Shown one piece after another: positions 44,287 to 52,163 of a stretch of 64,000 nucleotides of DNA (position 1 is the first letter of the stretch; the number at the start of each line of letters is the position of its first letter). The position numbers and the translations under genes are program-made. Origin of the DNA: SIG589 sp964566175. Lineage in GTDB: Bacteria; Bacillota; Clostridia; Oscillospirales; Acutalibacteraceae. The stretch lies in contig CAZMHU010000007.1 in assembly GCA_964566175.1 (NCBI GenBank), positions 10,768 to 74,767 on the forward strand. The letters are read 5' to 3'. The notes under the pieces are model-generated. The model saw nothing but the letters and a program-made list of their open reading frames with translations, was not told the DNA's origin and made no database searches.

Positions 44287-45461
44287 ATATTTTCCTCCCT
44301 TGTCGCACGAAGCGATTTTGCAAAAAGTAAAAAGAAAGATATAAGCGGGAAAACGGTTGCAACAAGCAGCGCGATTTTAAGTCCGCCGAACCCCGCAACA
44401 ATACCGACCGACCATGGGCCTAAAGAACAGCCCATATCTCCCGCCATTGCAAGCAATCCGAACATTGCATTCCCGGCAGAGGGAAAATATTCGATAGCAA
44501 GCGAATAAAGACCCGGCCACATAAAACTGACACCGAGACCGCAAACCGCACAGGCGATGACCGCCACAAGTCCGTTGTCTGCAAGCGATGCCACAAGGTA
44601 ACTTGCCGCCGTTATCACACTGCAAATAATCAAAAGGTTACGAACACTGACTTTCTCGGCAAGGAATGACGACGCAATACGTCCCACGCCCATCAAAAAC
44701 GCAAAAGCGCACGGTCCCAAAAGGTCACCTTTGAGTTTGGAAAGGCCGAGTCCCTGCTCCGCAAAGGTAGATGCCCACTGTGACATTGCAAGTTCAGATG
44801 CACCGGCAGAGAACATAATAAATATGAAAACAATAAACAGGCGTGACTGCAAAAAGCGCTTTACAGAGGGTGCTTTATCCGCTTGTGTGTCCTCAGCCAT
44901 CGGAACACGCATAAGCAAAAAGGCATTTATAAAAGGTATTAACGCCCAAAAGACCGACGCCGCCTGCCAAACGCCACTGCCCGCTATGCGTATGAGCAGA
45001 GTAGTTACGGCAACGACCAAAATCTGTCCCCAACAGTAGAAAGAATGCAAAAACGACATTGCCGCTTTTCCGCTTCCTTCCGAAACACGGTCTATAATAG
45101 GACTTATTAAAACCTCGATAAGTCCGCCGCCTACCGAATAAAACAAAACCGAAAGGCAAATTCCAATAAATGCACTCGGCATTATGCGCGGCAGGAAAGA
45201 CAAAAGCAAAAGCCCCGTTGCACACAGAAAGTGTGCCGCTATTACCGAACGCCGTGTGCCGAGTCGTGCGACGATTTTTATCGACGCTATATCGGTTATG
45301 AGTTGCACTCCGAAATTGAGCAGTATAACAAAACTTAACTGTGCGTATGTAATACCGTAATCAGTATTGAACATTACAAACAAGAGCGGCAAAAAGTTGT
45401 TTACTATTGCCTGTACTATATATCCCACATAGCAGGCTATGCGGGTTGCGCGATATGTCAT
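44283..45461 (-). CDS. MFS transporter
   Basis: 392 residues with 12 predicted membrane helices and a central loop at about residues 185-200. Short basic loops such as KIVARLGTRRSV between helices 2 and 3 fit the MFS motif A position. It resembles the FucP/NarK-like permeases of uncertain substrate found in gut Clostridia. It overlaps its neighbours by 4 bases on each side. Confidence 0.85.
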   Translation of the reverse strand: MTYRATRIACYVGYIVQAIVNNFLPLLFVMFNTDYGITYAQLSFVILLNFGVQLITDIASIKIVARLGTRRSVIAAHFLCATGLLLLSFLPRIMPSAFIGICLSVLFYSVGGGLIEVLISPIIDRVSEGSGKAAMSFLHSFYCWGQILVVAVTTLLIRIAGSGVWQAASVFWALIPFINAFLLMRVPMAEDTQADKAPSVKRFLQSRLFIVFIFIMFSAGASELAMSQWASTFAEQGLGLSKLKGDLLGPCAFAFLMGVGRIASSFLAEKVSVRNLLIICSVITAASYLVASLADNGLVAVIACAVCGLGVSFMWPGLYSLAIEYFPSAGNAMFGLLAMAGDMGCSLGPWSVGIVAGFGGLKIALLVATVFPLISFFLLFAKSLRATREENI

Positions 45462-46123
45462 TTTTGAAAATCTCCTACAATATCAACTAATTCGCTCGGT
45501 TTGTTTATGATATACCGAGCACCGTTCTCCCGAAGTTCCTTTTCGTCACGAAACCCCCACGTTTCCCCGACGGCAACGGCACCGCTTCTGACACCGGTTT
45601 GCACGTCTACGCCCGAATCACCGAGGAATATACATTCTTCCGGCGAAACACCGAGTTGTTTCATTACAAGCAGTGTGGCGGTCGGGTCGGGTTTTGCGGG
45701 AAGACCTTCCCGATTTCCGCAGACAACATCGAAAATATCACCGTAAAGTTTTAAAACGACCTCTTTTGCCACTGAGTCTTCCTTGTTGGTAACAACAGCC
45801 ATTTTAAGACCCATTTTCTTTATTTCGGCAATAAGTTCCGGCACGCCGTCATAAACGGCGGTTTTATCACAATAATGCACATTATAATGCTCAAAAAAAG
45901 TTTTTTCAACAGCACTGAAGGTTTCCTCATCCGCCTTGCAGCCCGACGCACGCTCTAACATCTTTTTTATGCCGTTTCCGACAAACAGTTTATACGCATC
46001 GGCGGGATGCGGTTTAAAGCCGTATTTAACAAGTGCACGGTTTGCCGACTCCGACAAATCCAAAAGTGTGTTCGCCAGTGTTCCGTCAAGGTCAAAAATA
46101 ACCGCTTTTATCACATTTTTCAA
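45458..46123 (-). CDS. HAD-family hydrolase (phosphoglycolate phosphatase-like)
   Basis: 221 residues. Motif I FDLDGTLANT, a cap domain, motif II VVTNKEDS, motif III Lys in GLPAKPDP and motif IV FLGDSGVDV are all present. Gph/PGMB-type phosphatases have this plan; the substrate is unknown. It heads the unit with the MFS and comEB genes, from a TTGAAC-17-TATAAT promoter. Confidence 0.92.
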   Translation of the reverse strand: MKNVIKAVIFDLDGTLANTLLDLSESANRALVKYGFKPHPADAYKLFVGNGIKKMLERASGCKADEETFSAVEKTFFEHYNVHYCDKTAVYDGVPELIAEIKKMGLKMAVVTNKEDSVAKEVVLKLYGDIFDVVCGNREGLPAKPDPTATLLVMKQLGVSPEECIFLGDSGVDVQTGVRSGAVAVGETWGFRDEKELRENGARYIINKPSELVDIVGDFQK

Positions 46124-46141
46124 CTCCCTTTTTCACTAAGC

Positions 46142-46170
46142 ATTATATAGTAAAGCGTGCAACTGTTCAA
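46142..46170 (-). promoter_or_regulatory. Promoter of the HAD-MFS-comEB unit
   Basis: Minus-strand TTGAAC (46170-46165) and TATAAT (46147-46142) with a 17-bp spacer. Confidence 0.75.
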
Positions 46171-46197
46171 GAAAAATTTAAGTTTTTAAAAAAACTC

Positions 46198-46226
46198 TTG
46201 CATTATGCCGTCATTTCTGCTATTAT
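46198..46226 (+). promoter_or_regulatory. Promoter of rpmB
   Basis: TTGCAT at 46198-46203 and TATTAT at 46221-46226 with a 17-bp spacer. It has the same hexamers as the secG promoter. Confidence 0.75.
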
Positions 46227-46263
46227 ATTATGGCTATCGTGATATTAAAGGAGGTGCAGACAC

Positions 46264-46452
46264 ATGGCAAAATGTGATATCTGCAGTAAGGAAATTGCAT
46301 TTGGTATTAAGGTTTCCCATTCTCACAGACGTTCTAACAGAACTTGGAAACCCAACGTTAAGCGTGTAAAGGCTATCGTAAACGGTACTCCCCGTCACAT
46401 TAACGTTTGCACCCGCTGCCTGCGTTCAGGCAAAGTGGAAAGAGCCATCTAA
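46264..46452 (+). CDS. rpmB: 50S ribosomal protein L28
   Basis: 62 residues with N-terminal CDICSK, SHSHRRSNRTWKPNV and C-terminal CTRCLRSGKVERAI. The two CxxC pairs mark the zinc-binding L28 form. GGAGG lies upstream. It is monocistronic with its own promoter and terminator. Confidence 0.97.
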   Translation: MAKCDICSKEIAFGIKVSHSHRRSNRTWKPNVKRVKAIVNGTPRHINVCTRCLRSGKVERAI

Positions 46453-46466
46453 CAATTTTACCACTT

Positions 46467-46491
46467 AAAGCAGCCTTTTGGCTGCTTTTTT
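46467..46491 (+). terminator. Terminator of rpmB
   Basis: AAAGCAGCC-TTTT-GGCTGCTTT with a T tail. Confidence 0.9.
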
Positions 46492-46593
46492 GGTTTTTAG
46501 GGGAAAACTTGTATAATAAAACCCGACTATCACCGCATATTATATCTTGACGGATAGTAATGCCGCAGATATAAAAAAGAAAGGTTGATAGTT

Positions 46594-47523
46594 TTGAACA
46601 GGTTTTGTCCGGAAGGTTGGTTAATAAACGAAACGGAAAACCGCCGTGCTTTCTCTTCGCCGCAAAGGCTAAACGAGGCTTGTGCGGCAAGCAGTGTACT
46701 TGAAGGAATTGCGGAGGTTTGCGACGCACAGCATAATATTTGGGTAAATCTCGGTTGTATGCGTGGCATTATTCCGCGCGAAGAAGGGGCAATAGGCATT
46801 GCCGCGGGCAGCACGAGAGATATTGCTCTGCTCTCCCGCGTGGGCAAGCCCGTTTGTTTCACCGTGACCGGCATAAAAACCGACCGTTTCGGCAAACTTT
46901 ACGCCACCCTCTCACGCCGCAAGGCACAGGAACTTTGTGTCCGTTCATACATAAAAAATCTGCGCTCCGGTGATGTTATCGGTGCGAAAATAACCCATCT
47001 TGAAAATTTCGGTGCTTTTTGCGACATAGGGTGCGGTATTATCGCACTGTTGCCGATAAATTCAATATCTGTATCGCGAATATCCCACCCGCGCGACCGT
47101 TTTTCGGTTGGGGAAGATATCAAGACGGTAGTACGCTCGGTTGCACCCGACGGCAAAATAACCCTCACCCATAAGGAACTGCTGGGCACGTGGGAAGAAA
47201 ACGCCGCACGTTTTTCACAGGGAGAAACCGTTTCGGGAATTGTGCGTTCGGTCGAAACTTACGGAGTATTTGTAGAACTAACACCAAACCTTGCCGGTCT
47301 CGCCGAACTGAAACCCGATGTATTCATAGGTCAAACCGCAAGCGTTTACGTTAAAAGTATCATACCCGAAAAAATGAAGGTCAAACTTATTATTATTGAC
47401 AGTTTCGACGCGCCTTATACACCCGAAAGAGAATATTTTTTCACCGACGGCCGTATAAACCGTTGGCAATACTCTCCCGAATGCAGTTATAAAAGTATTA
47501 TTACCGATTTTGTTGAAAAATAG
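46594..47523 (+). CDS. Protein with tandem S1 RNA-binding domains
   Basis: 309 residues. Three S1-like OB folds can be discerned: residues about 30-105 (LEGIAEVCDAQHNIWVNLGCMRGIIPREE), 120-190 (GDVIGAKITHLENFGAFCDIGCGIIALLP) and 205-280 (GETVSGIVRSVETYGVFVELTPNLAGLAE). It resembles the S1-type proteins of Clostridia (RpsA/YugI-like) but is shorter than ribosomal S1. The start is TTG 46594, 9 nt after AGAAAGG; TTG 46585 abuts the ribosome binding site. It is likely a translation or RNA-decay accessory factor, which is inference. Confidence 0.85.
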   Translation: MNRFCPEGWLINETENRRAFSSPQRLNEACAASSVLEGIAEVCDAQHNIWVNLGCMRGIIPREEGAIGIAAGSTRDIALLSRVGKPVCFTVTGIKTDRFGKLYATLSRRKAQELCVRSYIKNLRSGDVIGAKITHLENFGAFCDIGCGIIALLPINSISVSRISHPRDRFSVGEDIKTVVRSVAPDGKITLTHKELLGTWEENAARFSQGETVSGIVRSVETYGVFVELTPNLAGLAELKPDVFIGQTASVYVKSIIPEKMKVKLIIIDSFDAPYTPEREYFFTDGRINRWQYSPECSYKSIITDFVEK

Positions 47524-47540
47524 AAAAAGTATGGTATACT
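47513..47540 (+). promoter_or_regulatory. Promoter of the Mrp-family gene
   Basis: TTGAAA at 47513-47518 and TATACT at 47535-47540 with a 16-bp spacer. The -35 overlaps the last codons of the S1 gene. Confidence 0.6.
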
Positions 47541-47588
47541 TATATATTGCATACACAACAAGTACATAAAATTTACAGGTGATAAAAA

Positions 47589-48422
47589 ATGACAGAAGAA
47601 AAAAAGTGTAACGAAGAAGGCTGCACGGGCGACTGCTCGTCCTGCGGCAAGGCAAACAACGAAATTCCGAAAGAGGCGGGAAACCCCTATAGTTTCATTG
47701 GAAAAACAATAGGTATTGTCAGTGGCAAAGGCGGCGTCGGTAAATCGCTCGTCACAGGTATGCTCGCAACCCTTATGAACCGCAGAGGAAAAAACGTAGG
47801 TATTATGGATGCAGATATTACCGGCCCGTCGATACCGAAAATGTTCGGTGCGAACGGCAGAGCCTACCAAAACGAACTCGGCATTCTCCCCGCATCTACC
47901 GGAACGGATATACGCATTATGTCCATAAACCTTATGCTCGAAAAAGAAGATACGCCGGTCGTTTGGCGCGGTCCTGTCATAGGCGGCGTTGTAAAACAGT
48001 TCTATAACGACGTTGTTTGGGGCGAACTTGATTATATGTTTATCGATATGCCCCCCGGAACGGGTGATGTTCCGCTCACGGTTTATCAGTCTATACCGCT
48101 TGACGGAATTATAATCGTAACCTCTCCGCAAGACCTTGTTTCGCTCATCGTCAAAAAGGCATATAATATGGCTAAGATGATGAACGTACCGGTTCTCGGA
48201 ATTGTTGAGAATATGAGTTATACCGTATGCCCCGATTGCGGCAACAAGCACTATATTTTCGGAAACGGAAAAAGCGGCGCCGTAGCGGAAGAACTCGGCG
48301 TTCCTCTCCTTGCACAAATTCCGATTGACCCCGCTTTCGCCACACTCTGCGACAACGGAAAAATCGAACGCTTTACGGGTGACTTCCTCGATAAAGCCGC
48401 CGATACGGTTGAAAATCTTTAA
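47589..48422 (+). CDS. mrp: Mrp/NBP35-type P-loop ATPase (Fe-S carrier)
   Basis: 277 residues. The deviant Walker A GKGGVGKS (46-53), MDADITGPSIPKMFG, FIDMPPGTGDVPLT, and the CxxC in VCPDCGNK for a bridging Fe-S cluster are all present. An N-terminal cysteine-rich tail (Cys7, Cys12, Cys16, Cys19) resembles the extra cluster site of NBP35-type proteins. It probably acts in Fe-S cluster transfer in the cytoplasm. No suf or isc genes are in the window. Confidence 0.94.
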   Translation: MTEEKKCNEEGCTGDCSSCGKANNEIPKEAGNPYSFIGKTIGIVSGKGGVGKSLVTGMLATLMNRRGKNVGIMDADITGPSIPKMFGANGRAYQNELGILPASTGTDIRIMSINLMLEKEDTPVVWRGPVIGGVVKQFYNDVVWGELDYMFIDMPPGTGDVPLTVYQSIPLDGIIIVTSPQDLVSLIVKKAYNMAKMMNVPVLGIVENMSYTVCPDCGNKHYIFGNGKSGAVAEELGVPLLAQIPIDPAFATLCDNGKIERFTGDFLDKAADTVENL

Positions 48423-48430
48423 TATACAAA

Positions 48431-48465
48431 ACGGAGCACAGCAGTTGGGCTGTGCTCCGTTTTTA
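48431..48465 (+). terminator. Terminator of the Mrp-family gene
   Basis: ACGGAGCACAGC pairs with GCTGTGCTCCGT over 12 bp, followed by a T tract. It is 5 bases from the convergent gene. Confidence 0.92.
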
Positions 48466-48469
48466 TCAA

Positions 48470-49822
48470 TCAGTTGTATTTTGAATATCCTTTATATTTT
48501 CTGCTGCGACGCCGCTTTTTGCGGTTACGGTTCATAAGTATTACAGCAACGATAAACACAACTATCGCAAGCACGACAACAACAAGCGCAATCTTAAAGG
48601 CGGTTGAAGTCAGGGCGGTTTTGAAAAAACGTGCAACACGCAAAACAAAGTTTGCACTGCGTGAGTCGCCCGCTATCAAATTGACCTCGCCCAACTTTTC
48701 CTCCGCATAGTATATATCGGCCGTGCCCATAATATCGCCTTTTTTTATGGGCGCGTCAAAACTCTCGCTTGTCGGCTTTGTCCTTATCTGTACGGTTGAG
48801 GAATCGGCGTCTTTCGGCAGAATTGCGGAAAGTCCGCCCTCTATGAGAAGCGGAACATAATCGTGTTCCCAACAAAGTTCAACCTTTGCCTCTGCAACCG
48901 GTGTGCCTGAATCGACAACAGTCTTAAATTCAAAATTATTAAACGCCCATTCGAAAAGTGCCTGCGCCTCTCCAAACTCAACTCTTATCAAATTTCCGGC
49001 AGAATCATATGCGGGACAGTTCATCAAAATGCAAAGATAATTATATCCGCCCTTTGATGCCGTAGTGATAAGACATCTGCCCGCCTCGTCGGTAAAACCG
49101 GTTTTTACGCCGCCGGCATATTTATAAAAATAGTTCGGCGATACAGAATTGTGTCTGTCCTGCAAATATATTGTGGTAACAAGCGTTCTCGCGGGATTTT
49201 TATTTGTTGCGGGCATCTTATAGCGTGTTGTGCATACCGCCTCTTTAAAATCTTCAAACGAGAGGGCGTGTTTTACAAGCCTATACATATCGTTTACCGT
49301 AGTATAATGCTCGCTGTCGTGGAGTCCGTGCGGATTGGCAAAGTGCGTTCCTGTCATTCCGAGTTCTTTCGCACGCTTGTTCATCATTCCGACAAAGCCC
49401 GACACGGTACCGCCGTAATGTTCCGCAACCGCCATAGCGCAGTCGTTATATGACGATACCAGCAACATATAAATCGCCTGACGAGCCGTGAGTTGTTCGC
49501 CGTCTTTAAGACCCGCAACCGCCGCACCTGTTCCGTCGAGGGCGCGCACAGACGACTCGTTAACGGTTATTATCTCGCCGTCAAGGTCACTGCTGTTCTC
49601 AATCACGAGCAGTGCCGTCATAATTTTGGTGAGTGATGCGGGATAGAGTTTTTTATCGGCATTTTTTGAATAAAGCACATCTCCCGTTTCGTCCAAACTA
49701 ACAAGCATCGCGCCTTCTGCCGTAATCTCAAACCCCGATATTTGATATGCAGATGCAGGAACGGAAAAGAGCGTTACCGTAATCAAAAACATTAAAAAAA
49801 TTGCCAAAATACTTTTTTTCAT
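48470..49822 (-). CDS. D-alanyl-D-alanine carboxypeptidase with C-terminal membrane anchor
   Basis: 450 residues. A signal peptide (1-25) is followed by S-x-x-K in PASLTKIM (Ser63, Lys66), the S-x-N motif in VSSYNDCAMAVAEH, and KTG in GGVKTGFTDEAGRC. Instead of the usual amphipathic tail it has a full membrane helix near residues 412-432 and a very basic end (RNRKKRRRSRKYKGYSKYN). It is a second PBP5-family enzyme in the window besides dacF. Outer-surface peptidoglycan trimming is the family role. Confidence 0.94.
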   Translation of the reverse strand: MKKSILAIFLMFLITVTLFSVPASAYQISGFEITAEGAMLVSLDETGDVLYSKNADKKLYPASLTKIMTALLVIENSSDLDGEIITVNESSVRALDGTGAAVAGLKDGEQLTARQAIYMLLVSSYNDCAMAVAEHYGGTVSGFVGMMNKRAKELGMTGTHFANPHGLHDSEHYTTVNDMYRLVKHALSFEDFKEAVCTTRYKMPATNKNPARTLVTTIYLQDRHNSVSPNYFYKYAGGVKTGFTDEAGRCLITTASKGGYNYLCILMNCPAYDSAGNLIRVEFGEAQALFEWAFNNFEFKTVVDSGTPVAEAKVELCWEHDYVPLLIEGGLSAILPKDADSSTVQIRTKPTSESFDAPIKKGDIMGTADIYYAEEKLGEVNLIAGDSRSANFVLRVARFFKTALTSTAFKIALVVVVLAIVVFIVAVILMNRNRKKRRRSRKYKGYSKYN

Positions 49823-49942
49823 AGCAATCCTACCTCAACTGTGTTATAATAACCTAAATTCTATAAACATTATATCCCATAACCGTATGGAATTAAAGTA
49901 ATTTTTTGCAATTTAAAAATTTTTTAAACAAAGGTGACGTTA

Positions 49943-50671
49943 ATGTATTATCTCACAGGTGATATGCACGGCGACGAGTCACGCATTTATGACAAGGAAT
50001 GGTATAAACTCAAAGCCGGCGATACCCTTATTGTACTGGGCGATTTCGGCTATCTTTGGGACGGCTCGGAGCGTGAAAAACAGGCTGTGAAATTTCTTTC
50101 AACACGAAAATTCACCATTGCTTTTCTCGACGGCACACACGAAAATTTCGATATGATAAATGCCTGCCGCGTGACACGTTGGAAAGGCGGAAAAGTACAC
50201 CGCATAGGGCAAAACCTCTATCACCTTATGCGCGGACAGGTTTTCAACCTTGACGGTTGCCGCGTGTTCACGATGGGCGGCGGAGAAAGCGACGATATCG
50301 ATATCCGAAAAGATAAAAACTGGTGGAAGGACGAACTTCCCTCTCCCGCCGAACTTGCCGCGGGCGCCGAAGCGCTTGACGAAGAAAATCTCTCGGTCGA
50401 TTACATACTGACACACGAGCCGCCCTCGCTTATCAAAAGCGCAATGCTGTTGCGTCAAGGCAGAGCCGACCGCGTTAATAAACTTAACGGCTATTTTTCC
50501 GAAATAGACCGCAGTTGCGATTTTCGCCACTGGTACTTCGGAAGTATGCACGAAAACCGTACCGTAACGCCTAAACACACCTGTGTTTTCAATAAAATAA
50601 TTCCGCTTGACACAAAACCGTTGCTAAGGGAAGGAAAAGCATCAACCGACATTATGATGATAACAAATTAA
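49943..50671 (+). CDS. Calcineurin-like metallophosphoesterase
   Basis: 242 residues. Metal-binding blocks GDMHGDESR (Asp7, His9), VLGDFGYLWDG, the DGTHEN block (canonical GNHE with Thr replacing Asn) and DYILTHEPPS are present, and a late histidine lies in WYFGSMHENR. The Asn-to-Thr change in block III is also seen in some relatives of unknown substrate. ATG 49943 follows AAAGGTG. Intracellular phosphoesterase; the target may be RNA, nucleotide or protein. Confidence 0.88.
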   Translation: MYYLTGDMHGDESRIYDKEWYKLKAGDTLIVLGDFGYLWDGSEREKQAVKFLSTRKFTIAFLDGTHENFDMINACRVTRWKGGKVHRIGQNLYHLMRGQVFNLDGCRVFTMGGGESDDIDIRKDKNWWKDELPSPAELAAGAEALDEENLSVDYILTHEPPSLIKSAMLLRQGRADRVNKLNGYFSEIDRSCDFRHWYFGSMHENRTVTPKHTCVFNKIIPLDTKPLLREGKASTDIMMITN

Positions 50672-50684
50672 ACATTCAAATATA

Positions 50685-50720
50685 CAAAAGCATCGGGTCG
50701 TTTATGACCCGATGCTTTTG
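50685..50720. terminator. Bidirectional terminator between the phosphoesterase and the membrane-protein cassette
   Basis: CAAAAGCATCGGGTC and GACCCGATGCTTTTG pair perfectly over 15 bp with a 6-nt loop. Confidence 0.92.
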
Positions 50721-50722
50721 TA

Positions 50723-50965
50723 TTATAATATGAACACCTGTAACAATGCGCATACGCCCGCACATACAAGCCACAAAAATATAAAACCGATATCCTCACC
50801 GTCTATCTTGTTATATTTTCTTTTGTACTTTACGAGATGCTTGATATTATTAAGTATATTTATTGCCATAAGCATATAAACGGCTATAAAAACATAATCA
50901 ACTATCGCATCGGCATATAAAAATCCGCATATCAATGCCAATGCTATTATTACAATTATACTCAT
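50723..50965 (-). CDS. Small membrane protein, 80 residues, last gene of the cassette
   Basis: MSIIVIIALALICGF starts a protein with three hydrophobic segments (about 2-22, 25-42, 60-79) and one basic loop, KHLVKYKRKYNKIDGED. I recognise no family. The ATG overlaps the stop of the upstream 48-residue gene (ATGA), so the two are coupled. It is the promoter-distal member of a four-gene unit read leftward from 51.82 kb. The third base of codons is AT-rich compared with the flanking genes. Confidence 0.72.
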   Translation of the reverse strand: MSIIVIIALALICGFLYADAIVDYVFIAVYMLMAINILNNIKHLVKYKRKYNKIDGEDIGFIFLWLVCAGVCALLQVFIL

Positions 50966-51108
50966 ATATCATCGTCCTTGCTTTTTCTGAAAAGTGATAT
51001 TATTCCTCCTATTAAAGCACCGATGATCATAGGAGCATTGATAATCAAAACAAAAACAAGACCGAAACCGATAATATACGCTAAAGCACCCCAAGGAAAA
51101 CCACTCAT
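50962..51108 (-). CDS. Tiny single-span membrane protein, 48 residues
   Basis: From ATG 51108 with a strong GGGAGG 6 nt upstream the frame encodes MSGFPWGALAYIIGF... ending FRKSKDDDI. It is one long hydrophobic helix (about 8-38) with a basic then acidic C-terminus. It overlaps the next gene by 4 bases. The ribosome binding site, coupling and intact frame argue that it is real despite its size. Unknown function. Confidence 0.68.
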   Translation of the reverse strand: MSGFPWGALAYIIGFGLVFVLIINAPMIIGALIGGIISLFRKSKDDDI

Positions 51109-51119
51109 ACTCAACCTCC

Positions 51120-51305
51120 CTATTTTCTAAAAGTTATATATCCGTAATCAGTCGAATATTCCAAATCGTGCAAAATAAGAGTGTTGTTCTTTTTTCGGTT
51201 ATTTCCCAACTTCCCTTGACGGAATTTTTATTACCCAACACGAAAATTCCTACTACTGCCACAAGCACAACAAATATTGCCGTAAACGCTTTTTTATTTT
51301 TTCAC
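51120..51305 (-). pseudogene. Frameshifted small membrane protein (about 61 residues when repaired)
   Basis: GGGAGG lies 8 nt before GTG 51305, but the frame stops after three codons. Removing one A from the A6 run right after the GTG opens MKNKKAFTAIFVVLV... with a membrane helix and GNKNSVKGSWEIT. A second slip is needed at the A6 run near 51190-51195 (one A added), after which the frame reads ...LILHDLEYSTDYGYITFRK and ends at TAG 51122-51120, directly before the next gene's GGGAGG. Net length change is zero. The two repairs are my inference from reading the three frames; the product would be an N-terminally anchored small protein. Confidence 0.55.
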
Positions 51306-51331
51306 AACAAACACCTCCCAAAACAAAATTT

Positions 51332-51767
51332 TCAATACATCGCCGGAAACTGCAAGAACAAAGCAACAAGCATTGCAATCGCCGCAATAACAGCCGACAG
51401 GATTGCTTTTTTCGTAATAGGCTTATTCTCTTTTTTCGCCATATGTCCAAAAGCAAAAAACAAAATTATGTGTGCCACAAGAATTATAATTACATACTTT
51501 CTTCCGCTCGAACTTATAACATAATAATCGTCCTGTGCCAAAAAATTATAAAACGTTATTGCTTCGTTGCTCACAAAACGTATCAATATGCTTATTACGC
51601 CTAAAACAAGCGACGTTAATTTTACAAGCGAATTATAACCGATTTTTTCGAATTGTTTTTTTTACGCTTGAAAGCAAGTCTGATTTTTCCGTTTCGCCGT
51701 TCCGGTTTTCGCAATATTGACAGAACTCGGCATCTCCTATGTCTTTTCCGCATTTTTTACAAAACAT
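51332..51767 (-). pseudogene. Zinc-ribbon membrane protein interrupted by a +1 shift at an A8 run
   Basis: ATG 51767, with AGAGGG upstream, starts a zinc ribbon: MFCKKCGKDIG...FCQYCEN has two CxxC pairs. The frame stops after 44 residues at 51633. At the A8 run (51656-51663) a loss of one A would fuse it to a frame that stays open to 51332, giving about 144 residues: ...SVKKQFEKIGYNSLVKLTSL, then three hydrophobic segments, ending ALFLQFPAMY. Zinc-ribbon proteins with C-terminal membrane helices are common in Clostridia. Decay, sequencing error or transcript slippage at A8 could all explain the split. Confidence 0.62.
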
Positions 51768-51787
51768 ATAATTCCCTCTTTCTTTTT

Positions 51788-51806
51788 TGACATTCACTAA
51801 ATGTCA
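51788..51806. promoter_or_regulatory. Operator O1: perfect 7-bp inverted repeat
   Basis: TGACATT-CACTA-AATGTCA, just downstream of the predicted start of the leftward transcript and near the -35 position of the rightward one. It is a probable binding site of the adjacent HTH protein. Confidence 0.65.
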
Positions 51807-51817
51807 TTGATGATGTG

Positions 51818-51846
51818 ATTATAGCATATACTTTTTAAAGTGTCAA
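51818..51846 (-). promoter_or_regulatory. Perfect sigma-A promoter of the membrane-protein cassette
   Basis: Minus-strand TTGACA (51846-51841) and TATAAT (51823-51818) with a 17-bp spacer. The -35 is inside operator O2. For the opposite strand a TATACT lies at 51827-51832. Confidence 0.82.
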
Positions 51847-51859
51847 GCACTGAATGTCA
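51841..51859. promoter_or_regulatory. Operator O2: diverged copy of O1
   Basis: TGTCAAG-CACTG-AATGTCA matches O1 at most positions, including the complete right arm. O1 and O2 are 53 bp apart (five helical turns). O2 covers the leftward -35 and lies just after the rightward start. Confidence 0.55.
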
Positions 51860-51875
51860 AAAAAGAGGGAAAACC

Positions 51876-52130
51876 ATGTTTATAAATAAAACCAAAGACG
51901 GACTGAACAACATATGCGGAAAAAACGTTTCCATTCTCCGTAACAATTTAAAAATCTCACAACGTGAACTTGCCGACAGAATGCAATTAGTAGGAATAGA
52001 TGTTGATAAAAACGCCATTCAAAGAATTGAATGCGGTAAACGATTTGTCACTGATATTGAAATTATCGCCCTTGCGAAAGTATTCGATGTTTCCTATGAA
52101 GAATTATTAAAAAGTGCAGATAGCGAGTAG
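51876..52130 (+). CDS. XRE-family helix-turn-helix regulator
   Basis: 84 residues. An HTH_3 domain spans about residues 14-75: NVSILRNNLKISQRELADRMQ, then VDKNAIQRIECGKRFVTDIEIIALAKVFDVSYEELL. The helix-turn-helix with QRELADRM and the NAIQRIECGKR recognition segment are typical of Xre/Cro-type repressors. I start at ATG 51876, 6 nt after AGAGGG. It is divergent from the small membrane-protein genes and most likely represses both directions through O1/O2. It has no sensor domain, so a signal would have to act on the short flanks or another protein. Confidence 0.9.
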   Translation: MFINKTKDGLNNICGKNVSILRNNLKISQRELADRMQLVGIDVDKNAIQRIECGKRFVTDIEIIALAKVFDVSYEELLKSADSE

Positions 52131-52163
52131 TATCACTCACAGGATTTTAAAAACCAGATAAAT

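Noticed and set aside
47487..48317. 276-codon minus-strand frame opposite the Mrp gene
   Set aside because: The plus strand carries intact ATPase motifs with a good ribosome binding site, promoter and terminator.
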